A stretch of DNA of 64,000 nt from Trametopsis cervina (taxonomy: Eukaryota; Basidiomycota; Agaricomycetes; Polyporales; Irpicaceae): the NCBI GenBank assembly GCA_022385755.1, contig MU278380.1:142650-206649 (forward strand), given 5' to 3'. The notes beneath the pieces are model-generated. The model saw nothing but the letters and a program-made list of their open reading frames with translations. It was not told the origin of the DNA and did no database searches. Every line of letters starts with the position of its first letter. Position 1 is the first letter of the stretch. The position numbers were made by a program, and so were the translations under genes. Positions 35,049 through 46,284 of the stretch are shown here, in pieces.

Positions 35049-37418
35049 ATGGACGACTCCGGATCCCTGCCCCCACCGCTGGACACGCCGCCAATGTCGC
35101 GCGTGCCGTCCTACATACAGTTCGCGCCGCGCCGCGCCATCGCGTCTTTCGAGAACCTCGTTGCGCTCGCGAACTATGAGGAGACCCTGAAGGAGGCACG
35201 GAAGATTGTGTGGCGGAACAGAGGGGAGAAGCCGGTCGAGCTAGATGATCTGTGGGAGTGCTTCGAGCATGGTGGCCGTGGTGGTTTGAGTGCGTGCTGA
35301 TCATCACCGTCTTCTATTCACGGATTCACGGATTCGGACGTAGGGGCTGGAACGTTGGCATTCGCGATCCGCTCGGGGGTAAACCTCATTCTACTCATGA
35401 CGAGGATTAAGAAAGTCCCAAAGTACGTTGATTACCCTGAGTTGCTGAACGGTCACCCACGAGTTCTACAGGTCGTACCGTTTCGCCCTCATACGGCAAG
35501 CACTCTTTGGCGAGGACTCGCTTAGATTCGCCGCAATGCTCGGTATGTCTGACTTCACGTTCTAATTGACAGTCCTTTAATGCATCCACACCAGGTTTGT
35601 TCGTGTCAATATACAAATTCGTCCTCAACTCGCTCCCCATCCTTCTCCCAGGGACTACCCCTGCCCGTTCTCATTCTCGTTCGCGCTCCAAGTTCCGCGC
35701 TACACACACATCCGGAGCGAGCGCACTTCCGTCTGCGTCTGATAATCCTTTCCACGAAGATGAAGAGGAAGAGGAGGATCTGGAGGTCGCTCGTGGTCGG
35801 CCGCTTGCAGACCGCCAGGCGCGGCTGTCGTTGAGCACGCAAAACTTCCAACGGAAGAAGACGCGGAGATGGTATTCTATCGTGGCTGGGGCATTGGCTG
35901 GCGGTGTCGCTATTTTATGTGAGAAGAGAGGAAGGCGGGTTGGGATTGCCCAGCAGATGTTTGTGCGGTATGTGGTACAATCCCTATGCTGTATCACATT
36001 GCCACGGACTTACATTGAGCAGTGGGCTGCAGGGTAGCTATAACGCACTCTCTACCAAACATGGGTTCAAGATTCCTCATGGCGACGTTATTGTGTTCTC
36101 GCTCTGGTAAGCACTCTGAAATACGACATCTAGCGCAAAATTTACCGTTGTTATAGTTGCGGACAGATCCTTTATGGATTCCTTCTTCGACCAGATACTC
36201 TCCCTCGGTCCTACGTAAGCTGGTAAGTCCTTCTAAGTAACGTCCCCACACATATTTGACTGATGTATGCGTGAGCACAGGATCCAGGAAGCCGGGAAAA
36301 TCCCGAAGGAAATCGTGTCAATGAACAAAGATCTTATTCGCGACCACACGTTCAAGATGTCCGACCTTGATGCTCTCATAACACGAAGGGTGCGTATTCT
36401 CCGCTAGCTACGGTACGTTTCTGAGACGATTATGCGCAGGACATCACACCAAGCAACCACGCAACACTGCTCGCGCGCAAGGCTGCCGCTCTTGCGCCAG
36501 AGCCGACGTTCGGTCCGTTCTTCGCTCCATGCGAAGGCATGCACCCCTGGGAAAGCTACTGCAGAAACGTCCCCGTGGAACGGTTCTGGAACGTCTTCAA
36601 GTGGATGGTGCCCATATACGGCGCATTGCACTTGATCCCTATGCTGCTGTTCAAGTGGAAAACGGTCCTCCAAGACCCTGCGAAGATGTTCCTGCGCGCG
36701 GGGTGGGGCACGGCGAGGAGCTCAGCGTTCCTGGGCATCTTTGTCATCATCTATCAATGTGAGCATTTGTCATGGCGTCGTGTGTGTGACAAGCGGCGTG
36801 CTCACGTACCTCGTGGGCAGCGTACTTCTGCTTCAAAAATAATGTCTGGCTGTACCTCGCTGCTCTCCGCTCGCCAGCGGCCCACGGCATCCTCGCGCGG
36901 TTCGCAAAGGGCCTCCCCCAGGCGATACCCGACGCTATCAGTTCCAAGTCGTCCTACTGGCTAGGCGGCTTGCTTAGCGGTATGTCGCTCTTCGTGGAGG
37001 AGGCCCGCAGACGTCCCGAGCTGGCGATGTACGTGCTCCCGAAGGGCATGGAGAGCGCATGGGTAGCGGCGCGCGGGAAGCGACTTGTGCCCCGGACGGG
37101 TCAGTACGGCGAGGCGTTGGTGAGTCTAGTGGTCATATGAACCGCTGCGCGTATGTGCCTGACATTTTCGACGCAGCTGTCCGCTATCGGTATGGGTATG
37201 GTCATGGTAAGTGCGCTGTCAGTCCCGACGGAGTCCGATACTAACGGAGGGTAATTTCTGCCATTGCAGGGCATATACCAGGTACGCTTTGTCTTCTCTC
37301 TCTTTCATTCCGTCTGTCGTGTTCGCATGAAGGCTGACTGCTCCGGCGACAGAACGATCCCCAACACCTCTCGGGACTTGTGCGGAGGATTATATACCAG
37401 TTCGTTGGGCCCAACTGA
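35049..37418 (+). CDS. TMEM135-like multi-membrane protein
   Basis: TMEM135 proteins are linked to mitochondrial and peroxisomal dynamics in animals; fungal roles are unclear. About ten exons join. The N-terminus is soluble (FAPRRAIASFENLVALANY), followed by GTLAFAIRSGVNLILLMTR and RFAAMLGLFVSIYKFVLNSLP. An acidic/Arg loop spans about 35690-35850. Then come SIVAGALAGGVAILCE, FSLCCGQILYGFLLRPDTLP and a conserved soluble part, CEGMHPWESYCRNVPVERFW. The later helices YGALHLIPMLLFKWK, SSAFLGIFVIIYQ and SYWLGGLLSGMSLFVEE resemble the family's second half. The last exon ends IIYQFVGPN. About 640 residues. The family call rests on the alternating helix pattern and the Cys/His/Trp block. Confidence 0.75.
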
Positions 37419-38463
37419 GGCTGAGGACGTTTCTCGCGTACACATCACTTTTAGATTATGCTTTACCGTAATGCGAGGACTTGGATTGTAAGCTTACTCT
37501 ATGATACGATCTCCTTAATTTCGGGAGGGTGCCTGGCGCCCCAGTCGGCCACAGCATCTTCTCTTGCTGAAGTATGAGAAATATGAAAATAAGAACGACA
37601 GCAAACAGATGGTCGTGGTAAACATGCTGCGCAACAAGCTGTTCTGCGTGCTGTGTATATTGCGAATTCTGCAATTTCCCTGTGCATTTCCGCCAGGCGT
37701 AACACATGCCTGCCTGACACCACTCTTCTATATCTCCCGTGCAATGGTAGACGGTGACGTTGAGCCTGAGACTAACTAATCAATCATGGCAGATTCGTTT
37801 GTGCAATTTCAATGCGCCCGCCTTTGGGTCCGTTCATCATGCATCGCGGCGCTACGGGATGCAGCGGGAGTTCCACTTGATCAGAACGCCCTCACTCTTG
37901 ACCAGGAACGACCATCATGAGACCACTCGTCACCGCAGATGGCTCGCACGTTCTGACCTGCTCATTGCTTCCAACGTTCTCACCCAAAATATGGCAAACC
38001 TTGTGTAGCCGCCCTCCCAACCCTGGTAGCAACTTCCCTCTAACGTTGGCGATTGCCGGGTCGGATGCACAGCGAAGAGCAGTGACCCGGGGTCGTCACC
38101 GCAGCGATATACCCTCGTGCCTCTTCCGTGCCTCTTCTCATCCTCCTACCGCCAGTCGCGCTTTCCGGGATTGGCGGTCGAGAATCAGTGGACGGTGATG
38201 GATTTGCAGCGATGGCGGAGATGCACAGCTGCGGACCCTCCTTCCTCCGTACAGGCTGAACCGATGCCCAAAACGACAACAACAACAAGCGACGGGACAT
38301 CGACTTGCTCTGATGAAGTGATACATAATGATGCAGCCATATGCTATTGCCGGCCCATAGGCGTTCCTGGGAACGCAAATCTGGCGTATATACATAGCAA
38401 CTCGGTGTCTTACCCTCAAACTCTCCTCCTCCTCCTTTATCTCCCGTCCTTCTGCGGTCGGCG
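37419..38463. promoter_or_regulatory. Upstream region of phospholipase B
   Basis: About 1 kb with no convincing ORF. TATATA at 38387-38392 and a CTCCTCCTCC run (about 38420-38445) precede the ATG at 38464. Confidence 0.45.
38387..38392 (+). promoter_or_regulatory. Candidate TATA box of phospholipase B
   Basis: TATATA lies 72-77 nt before the start codon and is followed by a pyrimidine run, the same arrangement as at 12478. Confidence 0.45.
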
Positions 38464-40535
38464 ATGGCTACCTTTCGCTCGTTGCTGCTGTTGCTGACGC
38501 TACTTTCTAGCACGACATTCAGCGCGGCCGCCCAGCAGCTCGCCGCGCAGGCCTACACTCCTGTTCCCGTCGCCTGTCCATCCACACCTCTCGTTCGTTC
38601 CGCATCGATACTGGGGTGCGCACCGACTCTCAACTCACAGGAGGCCGCATACATAAATACCCGGAAACAGCAGGTGTTGCCTCACGCCTGGAAAAGTTAC
38701 CTTGCCACCGTGCAGGCCAACGCCAACGCGAATCGCATCCAAGTTCCGGCCTACGTCGCATCCATCTTAGGCTCATCATCCGTCCCAGATGGCCTCTCCC
38801 TCGGCATAGCGGCGAGCGGGGGCAGTGTCCGCGCAACAATTGTCGGCGCTGGTGTGTTAAACGCGTTGGACGGACGGAACACGACGTCTGTGAGGGCGGG
38901 CTTGGGAGGCCTGCTCCAGAGCGCGTCGTACCTTTCCGGTCTATCGGGAGGTTCCTGGCTAGTCCTCTCCTGGGTGCAAGCTAATGCGCCCCTTCTCCCT
39001 GCTCTCATCTTTGGCCTTGGATCCACGAACACATCAGGTGCATCGAACGTGTTCGGCGGGTGGCTGAATTCGATCGACCTGGTGCAAGTCAGCGCGGATC
39101 CCAATACTGAGAATGAGTTCATCACCGGCCTCTTTGGCGACATCGCAGGCAAGTTTTTGGCCGGTGCACCGGTCACCGTCACGGATGTATGGGGACGCGC
39201 GCTCGCCCGACACTACGTGAACGGAACGACCCCTGCGAACTTTCTCAACTTCAATGTGACACACGGCTCAGGTCTTTTGTTGTCTGATGTTCCTAAACTG
39301 TGAGTACCGGACTGTAAGGCAGAGGGACATGAAGTGACAGAGAATCGCGCTGATTTCCGATGTAGACCCTCGTTTGCAGCACACTCACTTCCATTCCCCA
39401 TCGTCACTAGCAACACTATATCCGTTCACCAAAATAATGCCACTATCGTCCCACTAGGCGAGGGCGTCCCTCTCACAAATCCTGTCTACGAAATGACTCC
39501 ATGTAAGCAGATCTTGCGCATCTTACCAAGTCATCCCAGAACACTAAAAACCTCTTCTCGCAGTCGAATTCGGATCGTTTGACCCTATGCTGGGGTCTTT
39601 CATCCCTATGCATCTCCTCGGTTCTCACAACGGGACCTGCCTCACCAACTACGACCAGCTCTCCTTCATCGAGGGTCTCTCCTCGAACCTGTTCAACGCC
39701 CCCGGCGACAGCGGTCCCGTTGGGCCCATCGCCGCGGCGTTGAACGCGACCTTTCCGCAGCCGGGGCTCAACATCCTCGAGGGCTCGCTCCCGAACCCGT
39801 TCTTGGGTGTCGCGAAGAATACGTTCCTCGACACGAACGAGCCGCGGTTGCGACTCGTAGACGGCGGTGAGAACGGAGACGAGATCCCTCTCCAACCCCT
39901 ATTGACGAAGGCGCGCGATGCGGATGTTATCATCGCGATCGACGTGGTATGTGTGGCAGTCTTTGCTCGCATTATCTTTCTCTGCTTACACGCGTCCCTC
40001 AACAGTCTTCTGACACGCCCGACAATTTCGCAGACGGGAGCTCATTAATTGTAAGCATTCCACCTACACAACTCTCACCGCTGACGCGAATCCACCACGC
40101 CAACAGGCCAGCCAAGACCGTGCCCTTCTCTTCCCCGGCGTGTACTCCCTCCCGCGCGTGCCCACCAACCAAAGCACCTTCGTGGGCTCCCACCTCGTCG
40201 ACCGCCCGACCTTCTTCGGATGCTCCTCCGCGCCCGGCTCGTCCGCACCGCTCGTGATCTACCTCGCAAACGGCGGCGCGCCGCTCGGCCAAGCGCCTGT
40301 GACGAACGTGTCGACGTTCAGTACGATGCTGCCCGACGCGCAGGTGCGCGCGGTGTTCGAGCAGTCGTTCGATATCGCGACTCAGGGCCGTCCCGCGCCC
40401 GGGGCACCGACGGTGAAGGACCCGCTGTGGCCCGTGTGCGTTGCGTGCGCGGTTGTGGAGCGGGCGAGGGCGAGGAAGGGCGTGCCGCGGAGTGGGGTGT
40501 GTGTGAGTTGTTTGGAGAGGTATTGTTGGGATTGA
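38464..40535 (+). CDS. Secreted lysophospholipase / phospholipase B
   Basis: This enzyme removes fatty acyl chains from phospholipids and lysophospholipids outside the cell or in the wall, releasing glycerophosphodiesters. A signal peptide is evident (MATFRSLLLLLTLLSSTTFSA). The substrate-binding segment IAASGGSVRATIVGAGVL is followed by the nucleophile motif GLSGGSW (near 38940), whose central Ser is catalytic. FWG-type conserved segments follow: TVTDVWGRALARHYV and FNPML-like FGSFDPMLGSFIP. The catalytic Asp lies in LVDGGENGDEIPLQPLL (near 39860). Many NXT/NXS sites suggest N-glycosylation. About 600 residues in five exons, usual for the family. The C-terminal CVACAVVERAR...CVSCLERYCWD has several cysteines and no GPI tail, so a free secreted form is likely. 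All active-site residues are present. Confidence 0.94.
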
Positions 40536-40963
40536 GGAGAAGGCTGTCGGTATAAGCAGTATTGTTAAGTTTATTACCTCTTGGTGGTTTGTGGCATTGT
40601 GGTTCTCAATTTCGGACTGAATCGTATTTACAAGTTGAAAAGCCACACGCTGTGATTATGATTGGTTGGTTGGGTAGTGGTACGGATAGCATGAGATGTG
40701 CAGGTACCATTCCGTGTTCTCAAGATGCTTTTACGAGAAGTAAGTGGGCTGGGCAGGAACGTTGATGCTGATACCGAAACGGCTGGATTAGACTTGGAAG
40801 AATACAAATACATGATCACGTCAAGTTCTGCTTGGGCTGAAAGAACCGCGAGTGCGCTATGCCAGCGAACGCCCACACGGGAGACAGAGCGCGAAGGAAG
40901 AAAGAGAGAAGAAGAGATAGATATCCACCAAAGTCTCGCACCCCCGACTGTACGAACACAACA
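40536..40963. other. Convergent 3' spacer, phospholipase B / acid phosphatase
   Basis: This 428 bp interval lies between two facing stop codons and presumably carries both polyadenylation regions. No ORF is supported. Confidence 0.5.
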
Positions 40964-42737
40964 TCACCTCCGCGTACTCGTACTCCCCTCAAAACACTTC
41001 TCAAACTCCCCATCCCCATTCGTCCGCGCAAACACCTGGCTCGCCACGAACCTATCGAGCGTACACACCCCGTCCCCGTCCGCCGCACAGAACTCGAGCG
41101 GCTGCACCTCGTCCTGCACAAGCACCCGCACCTTCCTCGTCCTCGTCCTCCCCGTCTTCTTCTGCACATCACCTCCACTTCCGCTTCCGCTTCCATTTCC
41201 ATCTCCGCTTGCACCAGGGCAGCTAAGCCGCTCAACAACAACGCGCCCCGAGAACGGCACGATCGCGCTCGCGCGCCACGTCCTGCGCGGATCCGGGCGT
41301 GTCGGGTCGAGCGGGCGCACAGGGCGGAAGAGCCCGATGGCAGACACGATCGCCGCGATCTCGTCGTCGTGGCTGAAGTCGGCGTATAGTGTGTGGTTGA
41401 GCGGGAACGAAGCGGGAGACGCGTCGAGCGTGTGGTTCGTCTGTGTTGCGTCGTGCACTGCTGAGTCGGTCAGCCGCGCGAGCAGCTCGTTCACCCACCC
41501 TACGCCCTGCACGGGCCCGAGCGGCTGTCCGTAGCTGGTGATGGTGATGGTGAGCACCGTGCGATCGTGCGGAGGAGTGGAGAGGGTGGATACGATGCAA
41601 GGTGTGGTGTGGTGCAACTCAACTCACCCTGTGCCGTAGAACTTGTCCAGGTCACCGTCGTACTCGAGACCAGGGAATGCAGTTGGGAACTGTTCGAAGA
41701 GGGTGCACCATGGGCTCTTCTCCAGCTCGAAGACCGTCTCGAACGGGCAGAGCGTGAGGAGACTCGTGATGTCGCTCGCGACGAGGTTCGCGCCAGGGGC
41801 AGCGGCGTTCAGTTTGGTCGCGATAGGGGCAGCATAGACGGCTTCCCAAGCGGTGTTTTCTGCCAATGAGTTGCCGGCCGCGGGGCACGAGCCATCCTCG
41901 AGGGTGTCGTTGCCCTGGTAAGCCAGTCACCAGTGTCAATAAAATGAAATAAACATAATGCGAGCCAACGATCCACGGCACTCGACGCACGGAACTGCTC
42001 AGGATGACTGAAAGCTTGGGCGTGAAAACGCCGCGGCTGGCTGCTGCAAACCCGGCGGTCCAGTTGTTGGCGGATGCGACGACACGCGCGCTGCTGTCCG
42101 AACGGACGAAGGGAATGTTGTTCTCCGAGAACAGGTGCGCATAGCGCAGAAAGGCCTCTTGGCCCGCATCGAACGATCTGCATGGCGTGCGTTGTTAGAA
42201 CGCCAGGACTAAAAGGAAGGCCGCTGGGAAACGTACTGGTCGGCGCCGAACTGAACGAGGTCGTTCGTTCCCAGGTTGTACTCGAACGTCCTGACAAACT
42301 CGAGCCGCGCATCCGAGAAGGACGTCGCGTTCTGGAGCTTGGCGACTGCTGCCCTGATCAGCGCGCCTGCACCGGACGTGGGGAACCTCGCTCCATGGCG
42401 TTGAAGCTCGTGCAGAACGTCAGAGACGAAGCCTTGTATGCCAGCAGGAAACCAGCAAGGGATATACGTACAACGTTGACCTGTGAACAGGAATGCCCGT
42501 CAACACAGTGGGTACGACACGCCTTGCGCCGAAACCGAAACAGCGTCATACCTGATCAACCTCACAGCCGCTCGGAGGAGGCTTGTACACGGCTCGCGGA
42601 AAGAAAGGCGCGAGTTCGGCCCAATGCAGCTGTTCGTCGATGGGAACGGGAAGACGAGGGGTCGTTGGCGCAGGGACCGCTGCCGCTAGAGCGAGGCTTG
42701 CGCAAAGGAGGAACACGAGACATGCGTGGAATCCCAT
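40964..42737 (-). CDS. Secreted histidine acid phosphatase / phytase family
   Basis: This is a branch-2 histidine phosphatase that hydrolyses phosphomonoesters, possibly phytate. The signal peptide is MGFHACLVFLLCASLALAAA (start 42737). Exon 1 ends in GCEVDQ at 42552. A 9-nt exon (42480-42472) encodes VNV. The third exon opens with LQRHGARFPTSG at 42406, so the catalytic RHGARFPT lies just after a micro-exon. Other conserved parts are [65 protein letters not shown], and the acid catalyst in YADFSHDDEI. The C-terminus carries LEFC...C pairs typical of fungal phytases. A Gly/Ser insert (about 41180-41230) precedes VRVLVQDEVQPLEFC. About 480 residues. Substrate preference cannot be read from sequence. 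Confidence 0.93.
42472..42480 (-). other. 9-nt micro-exon of the left acid phosphatase
   Basis: GTCAACGTT encodes Val-Asn-Val. It is flanked by an acceptor ending TTCACAG and a donor GTACGTATATC, and is needed to link exon 1 to RHGARFPT in frame. Confidence 0.75.
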
Positions 42738-43467
42738 GGTGGTCTGTCTGCTTGCCTGCCTGCCTTAGGGACAAGGCGAATGTAAATATAATGGGTGGCG
42801 AGGGATTGGTAGGGTCCGTGAGGGATACGCCCGTACGATTGGGCTATATAGCGCTTCGGCGTAGGAAGTGCGGACACGGGAATGTCAGTCTGGGGCTGAG
42901 AAACGAAGAGTGCACCGAGCGGGATCCACGAAGGGGCAACCAACGTGCGTGTGTCGCAGTGGTGCGAATACAGTGCCGTACTGTAGCTGCATCGTCCAGA
43001 GAGCCGGGTGTCCCAGGCGTAACTCACACGCTCCGTGTGGGATCAGAGACTGGATGATGAAGAGTATTCTGTACAGCGGAGATCAATAGAGTGTACGAAG
43101 CTATACATTAAGAGGGCTCACGCGAATTCGAATTTGGCTTTTGTAGGTCACATGCTGCCAGGGCGACTTGTACAGTTCCCACTGGAGGATGAGCTGTCCG
43201 TCAACACATCTGTAGGCACTAGTACTTGAGGAGATTTGGCTACCCGTAGTCACGACTTATCGTTACAGTCACGCGTAACGATCCCGACGCCTACCGCATT
43301 CAGAAATACGCCTGCGTGCCCGCACACGTTCTTCACCTGAGCGCCAGCCATATCAGCATACTGTATGAGTGCGGCTGCGAAACCTACCATGGCTTCCACT
43401 ACATCCTTATCACTGCTCCGCCTCTCTAGCAAAAGCACCAGACCCGAACACGCACACTAGTGCTGCA
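42738..43467. promoter_or_regulatory. Shared divergent promoter of the two acid phosphatases
   Basis: The start codons are 730 bp apart, head to head. TATATA at 42845-42850 serves the left gene at about 110 nt. A CACGTT, one of the cores bound by the yeast phosphate regulator Pho4, lies at about 43323-43328; its relevance here is a guess. No ORF. Confidence 0.45.
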
Positions 43468-45453
43468 ATGGACGACGAGCTGCAGGAGGGACTGCTCTCC
43501 GGGTTTCGCAAGACGCGCTCTCCCTGGTCTTGGCCTCGGCTTCGCAGGGTCGCATTCGCGATCGTACTGCTCTTCGTCTCTATCTTCCTCTTCATCTTTG
43601 TCTTTGTACCCAGACCCACACGGACAGACGACACCACACTCCCCGTCCCAGAGACAGACCAGCTGAACTGGGCCCAGTACGCGCCGTACCTCCCCGCCGC
43701 GCAGTACGAGCCGCCTCCTGCGGGCTGCCGCGTTACACAGGTGAGCCATTCATTCACGCCGTGAAAGCGTGTGCAGAGTTATGATAATGATGGTTGGGGC
43801 GTGTAGGTCAACATCGTGAGTCAGTCTTAATGGATAGGATGAGGACGGGGACGGGGGTGCTCATATCGTGTTCATGTTCGCAAGATCCAGCGCCACGGCG
43901 CACGTTTCCCGACCACAGGCGCATCCCAGCGGATCCTCTCCGCCCTCCACAAGATCCAAGCCGTCCCAGCATACACGAGTCCTCTCCTTCGCTTCCTCGA
44001 GTCGTACGAATATGGTCTGGGCACCGACGATCTCGTTGCATACGGCGCCGCAGAGTGCGTAATCGTAATCTCGGGAGGTTGCATATCGTTGATGGATGGA
44101 TGGATGGTTTTTGTTTTGTCCAGGTCGTTCGATGCGGGGAGAGAGGCGTTCACGCGCTATGAGGCACTGGTCGATGACCACCGGCTGCCCTTCATTCGCT
44201 CGGATAGTAGTCAGCGCGATGTTGATTCTGCGACTAACTGGACAGCCGGTGCGTAGCTATACTTATGCTATACTATACACTCGAGCGGATTCTGAGAGCT
44301 CTACTAAGGCTTCGCGGCTGCGAGCGGGGGTGCTTACCACCCCGTGCTCGCGCTCGTGCTAGACACAGCCACGGTAACGTCTGCCTCCTCTTCCAACGCT
44401 ACCTTGACTCATCTCACGCACGCAGGGCAACAACACGCTCGACAACTCCCAATGCCCCGCCGCCGGCACATCCTCCTCCGAGACTCACACCTGGCAGTCC
44501 ATCTACCTCCCACCCATCACCGCCCACCTGAACCGCGCCGCCCCCGGCGCGCACCTCACAGACGAGGACACATACAACCTCATTAGCATATGCCCGTTCG
44601 AGACGATCGCGACGGGCATGAAGAGCGCGTGGTGTGCGCTGTTTGAGAGGTTCCGTGGGGCGTTCTCTGGGTTTGCGTATAACGGCGACCTTGATAAGTT
44701 TTATAAAACTGGGTGAGCACACCCCATCACGTTATTCCACACGAACTAAGTGCACCACCCAGATACGGCCAACCCCTCGGCGCAGTGCAAGGCGTCGGCT
44801 ACACCAACGAGCTCCTCGCGCGCCTCACCTCTTCTCCCGTCCAGGACCACACACAAACAGACCACACCCTCCCGTTCCCGCTCGACCGTACCCTCTATCT
44901 CGACTTTTCGCATGATAACCATATGGTGTCGGTGTTTGCTGCGATGGGGCTGTTTGCGCAGGGGACGCCGCTTGATCCGCGGGGCCCGGAAGGGAGGATG
45001 GGGAGGAGGGGGAGGATGGGGGAAGGGAGGAGGGGGAAGAGGGGGAAAGGGAGGAGGGGAGAAGGGAGGAGGGGGGAAGGGGGGACGTGGAAGGTTGGGG
45101 AGATGGTACCGTTTGCGGGGCGGATGGTCGTTGAGCGGTTGAGCTGTCTCACTCCTCGTCCCACTGGTCTTGCTCCTGCTCCCGCCCCTGCCCCTGCTGC
45201 TGGTCCTGGTCCTCGTCCCGCTGGTCCTGCTGCTGGTCATGCGGGAAACACGAATATCGATATGGTACGCGTACTCGTACAAGACGCAGTACAGCCCCTC
45301 GAGTTCTGTGCGGGAGCTGCTGCGAACGAACAGGGGACGGGGACGGGGAATGAGATGGGGACGGGGATGTGTACGCTAGACGCGTTCGTGGAGAGCCAGA
45401 GGTATGCGCGGGGGGATGGGGAGGGGGACTGGGAGCGTTGTTTTGAGGTGTGA
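43468..45453 (+). CDS. Membrane-anchored histidine acid phosphatase / phytase family
   Basis: Paralogue of the left phosphatase. In place of a cleavable signal, residues 1-50 form a cytosolic head, basic in its second half (MDDELQEGLLSGFRKTRS...), and one anchor (VAFAIVLLFVSIFLFIFVFV), so a type II membrane form is predicted. Exon 1 ends CRVTQ at 43740. The 9-nt exon VNI lies at 43807-43815. IQRHGARFPTTG starts at 43885. Later parts match the neighbour: [69 protein letters not shown], and the acid catalyst in LDFSHDNHM. An Arg/Gly/Lys-rich insert (about 44992-45090) follows, encoded by a purine-only run, then a Pro-Ala-Gly run, then VRVLVQDAVQPLEFC and CFEV. About 510 residues. Catalytic residues are intact. 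An upstream ATG at 43369 would add 33 residues and is less likely. Confidence 0.92.
43807..43815 (+). other. 9-nt micro-exon of the right acid phosphatase
   Basis: GTCAACATC encodes Val-Asn-Ile, preceded by the acceptor TGTAG and followed by the donor GTGAGTCAG. It sits at the same protein position as the micro-exon of the left gene. Confidence 0.78.
44989..45095 (+). repeat. Purine-rich low-complexity run inside coding sequence
   Basis: This run of G and A, largely GGGAGGA/GGGGAA variants, encodes an Arg-Gly-Lys-rich loop just after the SHDN segment of the phosphatase. The frame stays open through it. Confidence 0.8.
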
Positions 45454-45985
45454 GTGTGTGAGATGAGCGTGTGTGCATGGGATGGGATGGGATGCCTGGT
45501 GGTTAGGGATCGTGGCGAGTGGGCTGGCTGTACGAAGGCATGGCTAGATATGCACACAACACATTATCTGCTGGCCTGCGCACGGAGCCAGGCCTCGTGT
45601 GGTGTACAGTACTGTCTGGGATCTTGTACTACTCAATATTACTTTTTTGGTTGATTGAGACATTACACCAGTTCGCCGAGGGATATGTCCGAGGATATGA
45701 GGTTTTATTGTGTGTGCTGGGAGCTGTGTTTTGAGGTGTGAGATATGTGAGCGTGCATGGGATGCTGTACCCGGTGTTGGGAGATCGTGTAGAGTGGGCC
45801 GGCTGTGTTAAGGGATGACATGTCCCTGTCCCTGTGGCTCGTCATGCGCGCTTGCGTCTCACTCGCACGCACGGAGCTGGGCTTCGTGTGGTGTACTGTA
45901 CTGTACTGTCTGAGGTGTTGTACAGTACTCGATATTACTTGTTTCTTTGATCCATTAGACATTACACCAGTTCGACGAACAGGAT
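45429..45985 (+). repeat. Diverged tandem duplication spanning the phosphatase 3' end
   Basis: Copy 1 (about 45429-45690) starts in the last codons of the phosphatase and continues into its 3' region. Copy 2 (about 45716-45985) repeats it with substitutions and small indels. Shared blocks include TGTTTTGAGGTGTGAG (45439 and 45727, offset 288), CTTCGTGTGGTGTAC-type text, and CATTACACCAGTTCG (45661 and 45960, offset 299). Copy 2 thus keeps the Cys-Phe-Glu-Val-stop codons as a relic. Confidence 0.85.
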
Positions 45986-46284
45986 CCACTCGGCACACGC
46001 GGTTTTGATAATCACAGTAACAGTCAAATCGGACATACATACCATTGCCACCCGGTCGCGTTGTTGACGCATAGACGAGGTGACGAAGCATAAAGCGTGA
46101 GCCGACAAAAAAAAAACCTGGACGATTGACTCGATTCGATGAGTATACCCATTCCATTCCGCGTGCGTAGCGATAGCGATAGCGATAGATATACATATAC
46201 CATACTCGTACACATATACATGTTTTGCGGACGAATGAAGTGGACGAAGGAGGCAGGCAGGGAAGAAGGCAAGAAGGAAGGACA

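Noticed and set aside
42074..43057. 327-codon plus-strand ORF
   Set aside because: It is antisense to the left phosphatase exons and its promoter; the GC-rich coding strand leaves the complementary frame open.
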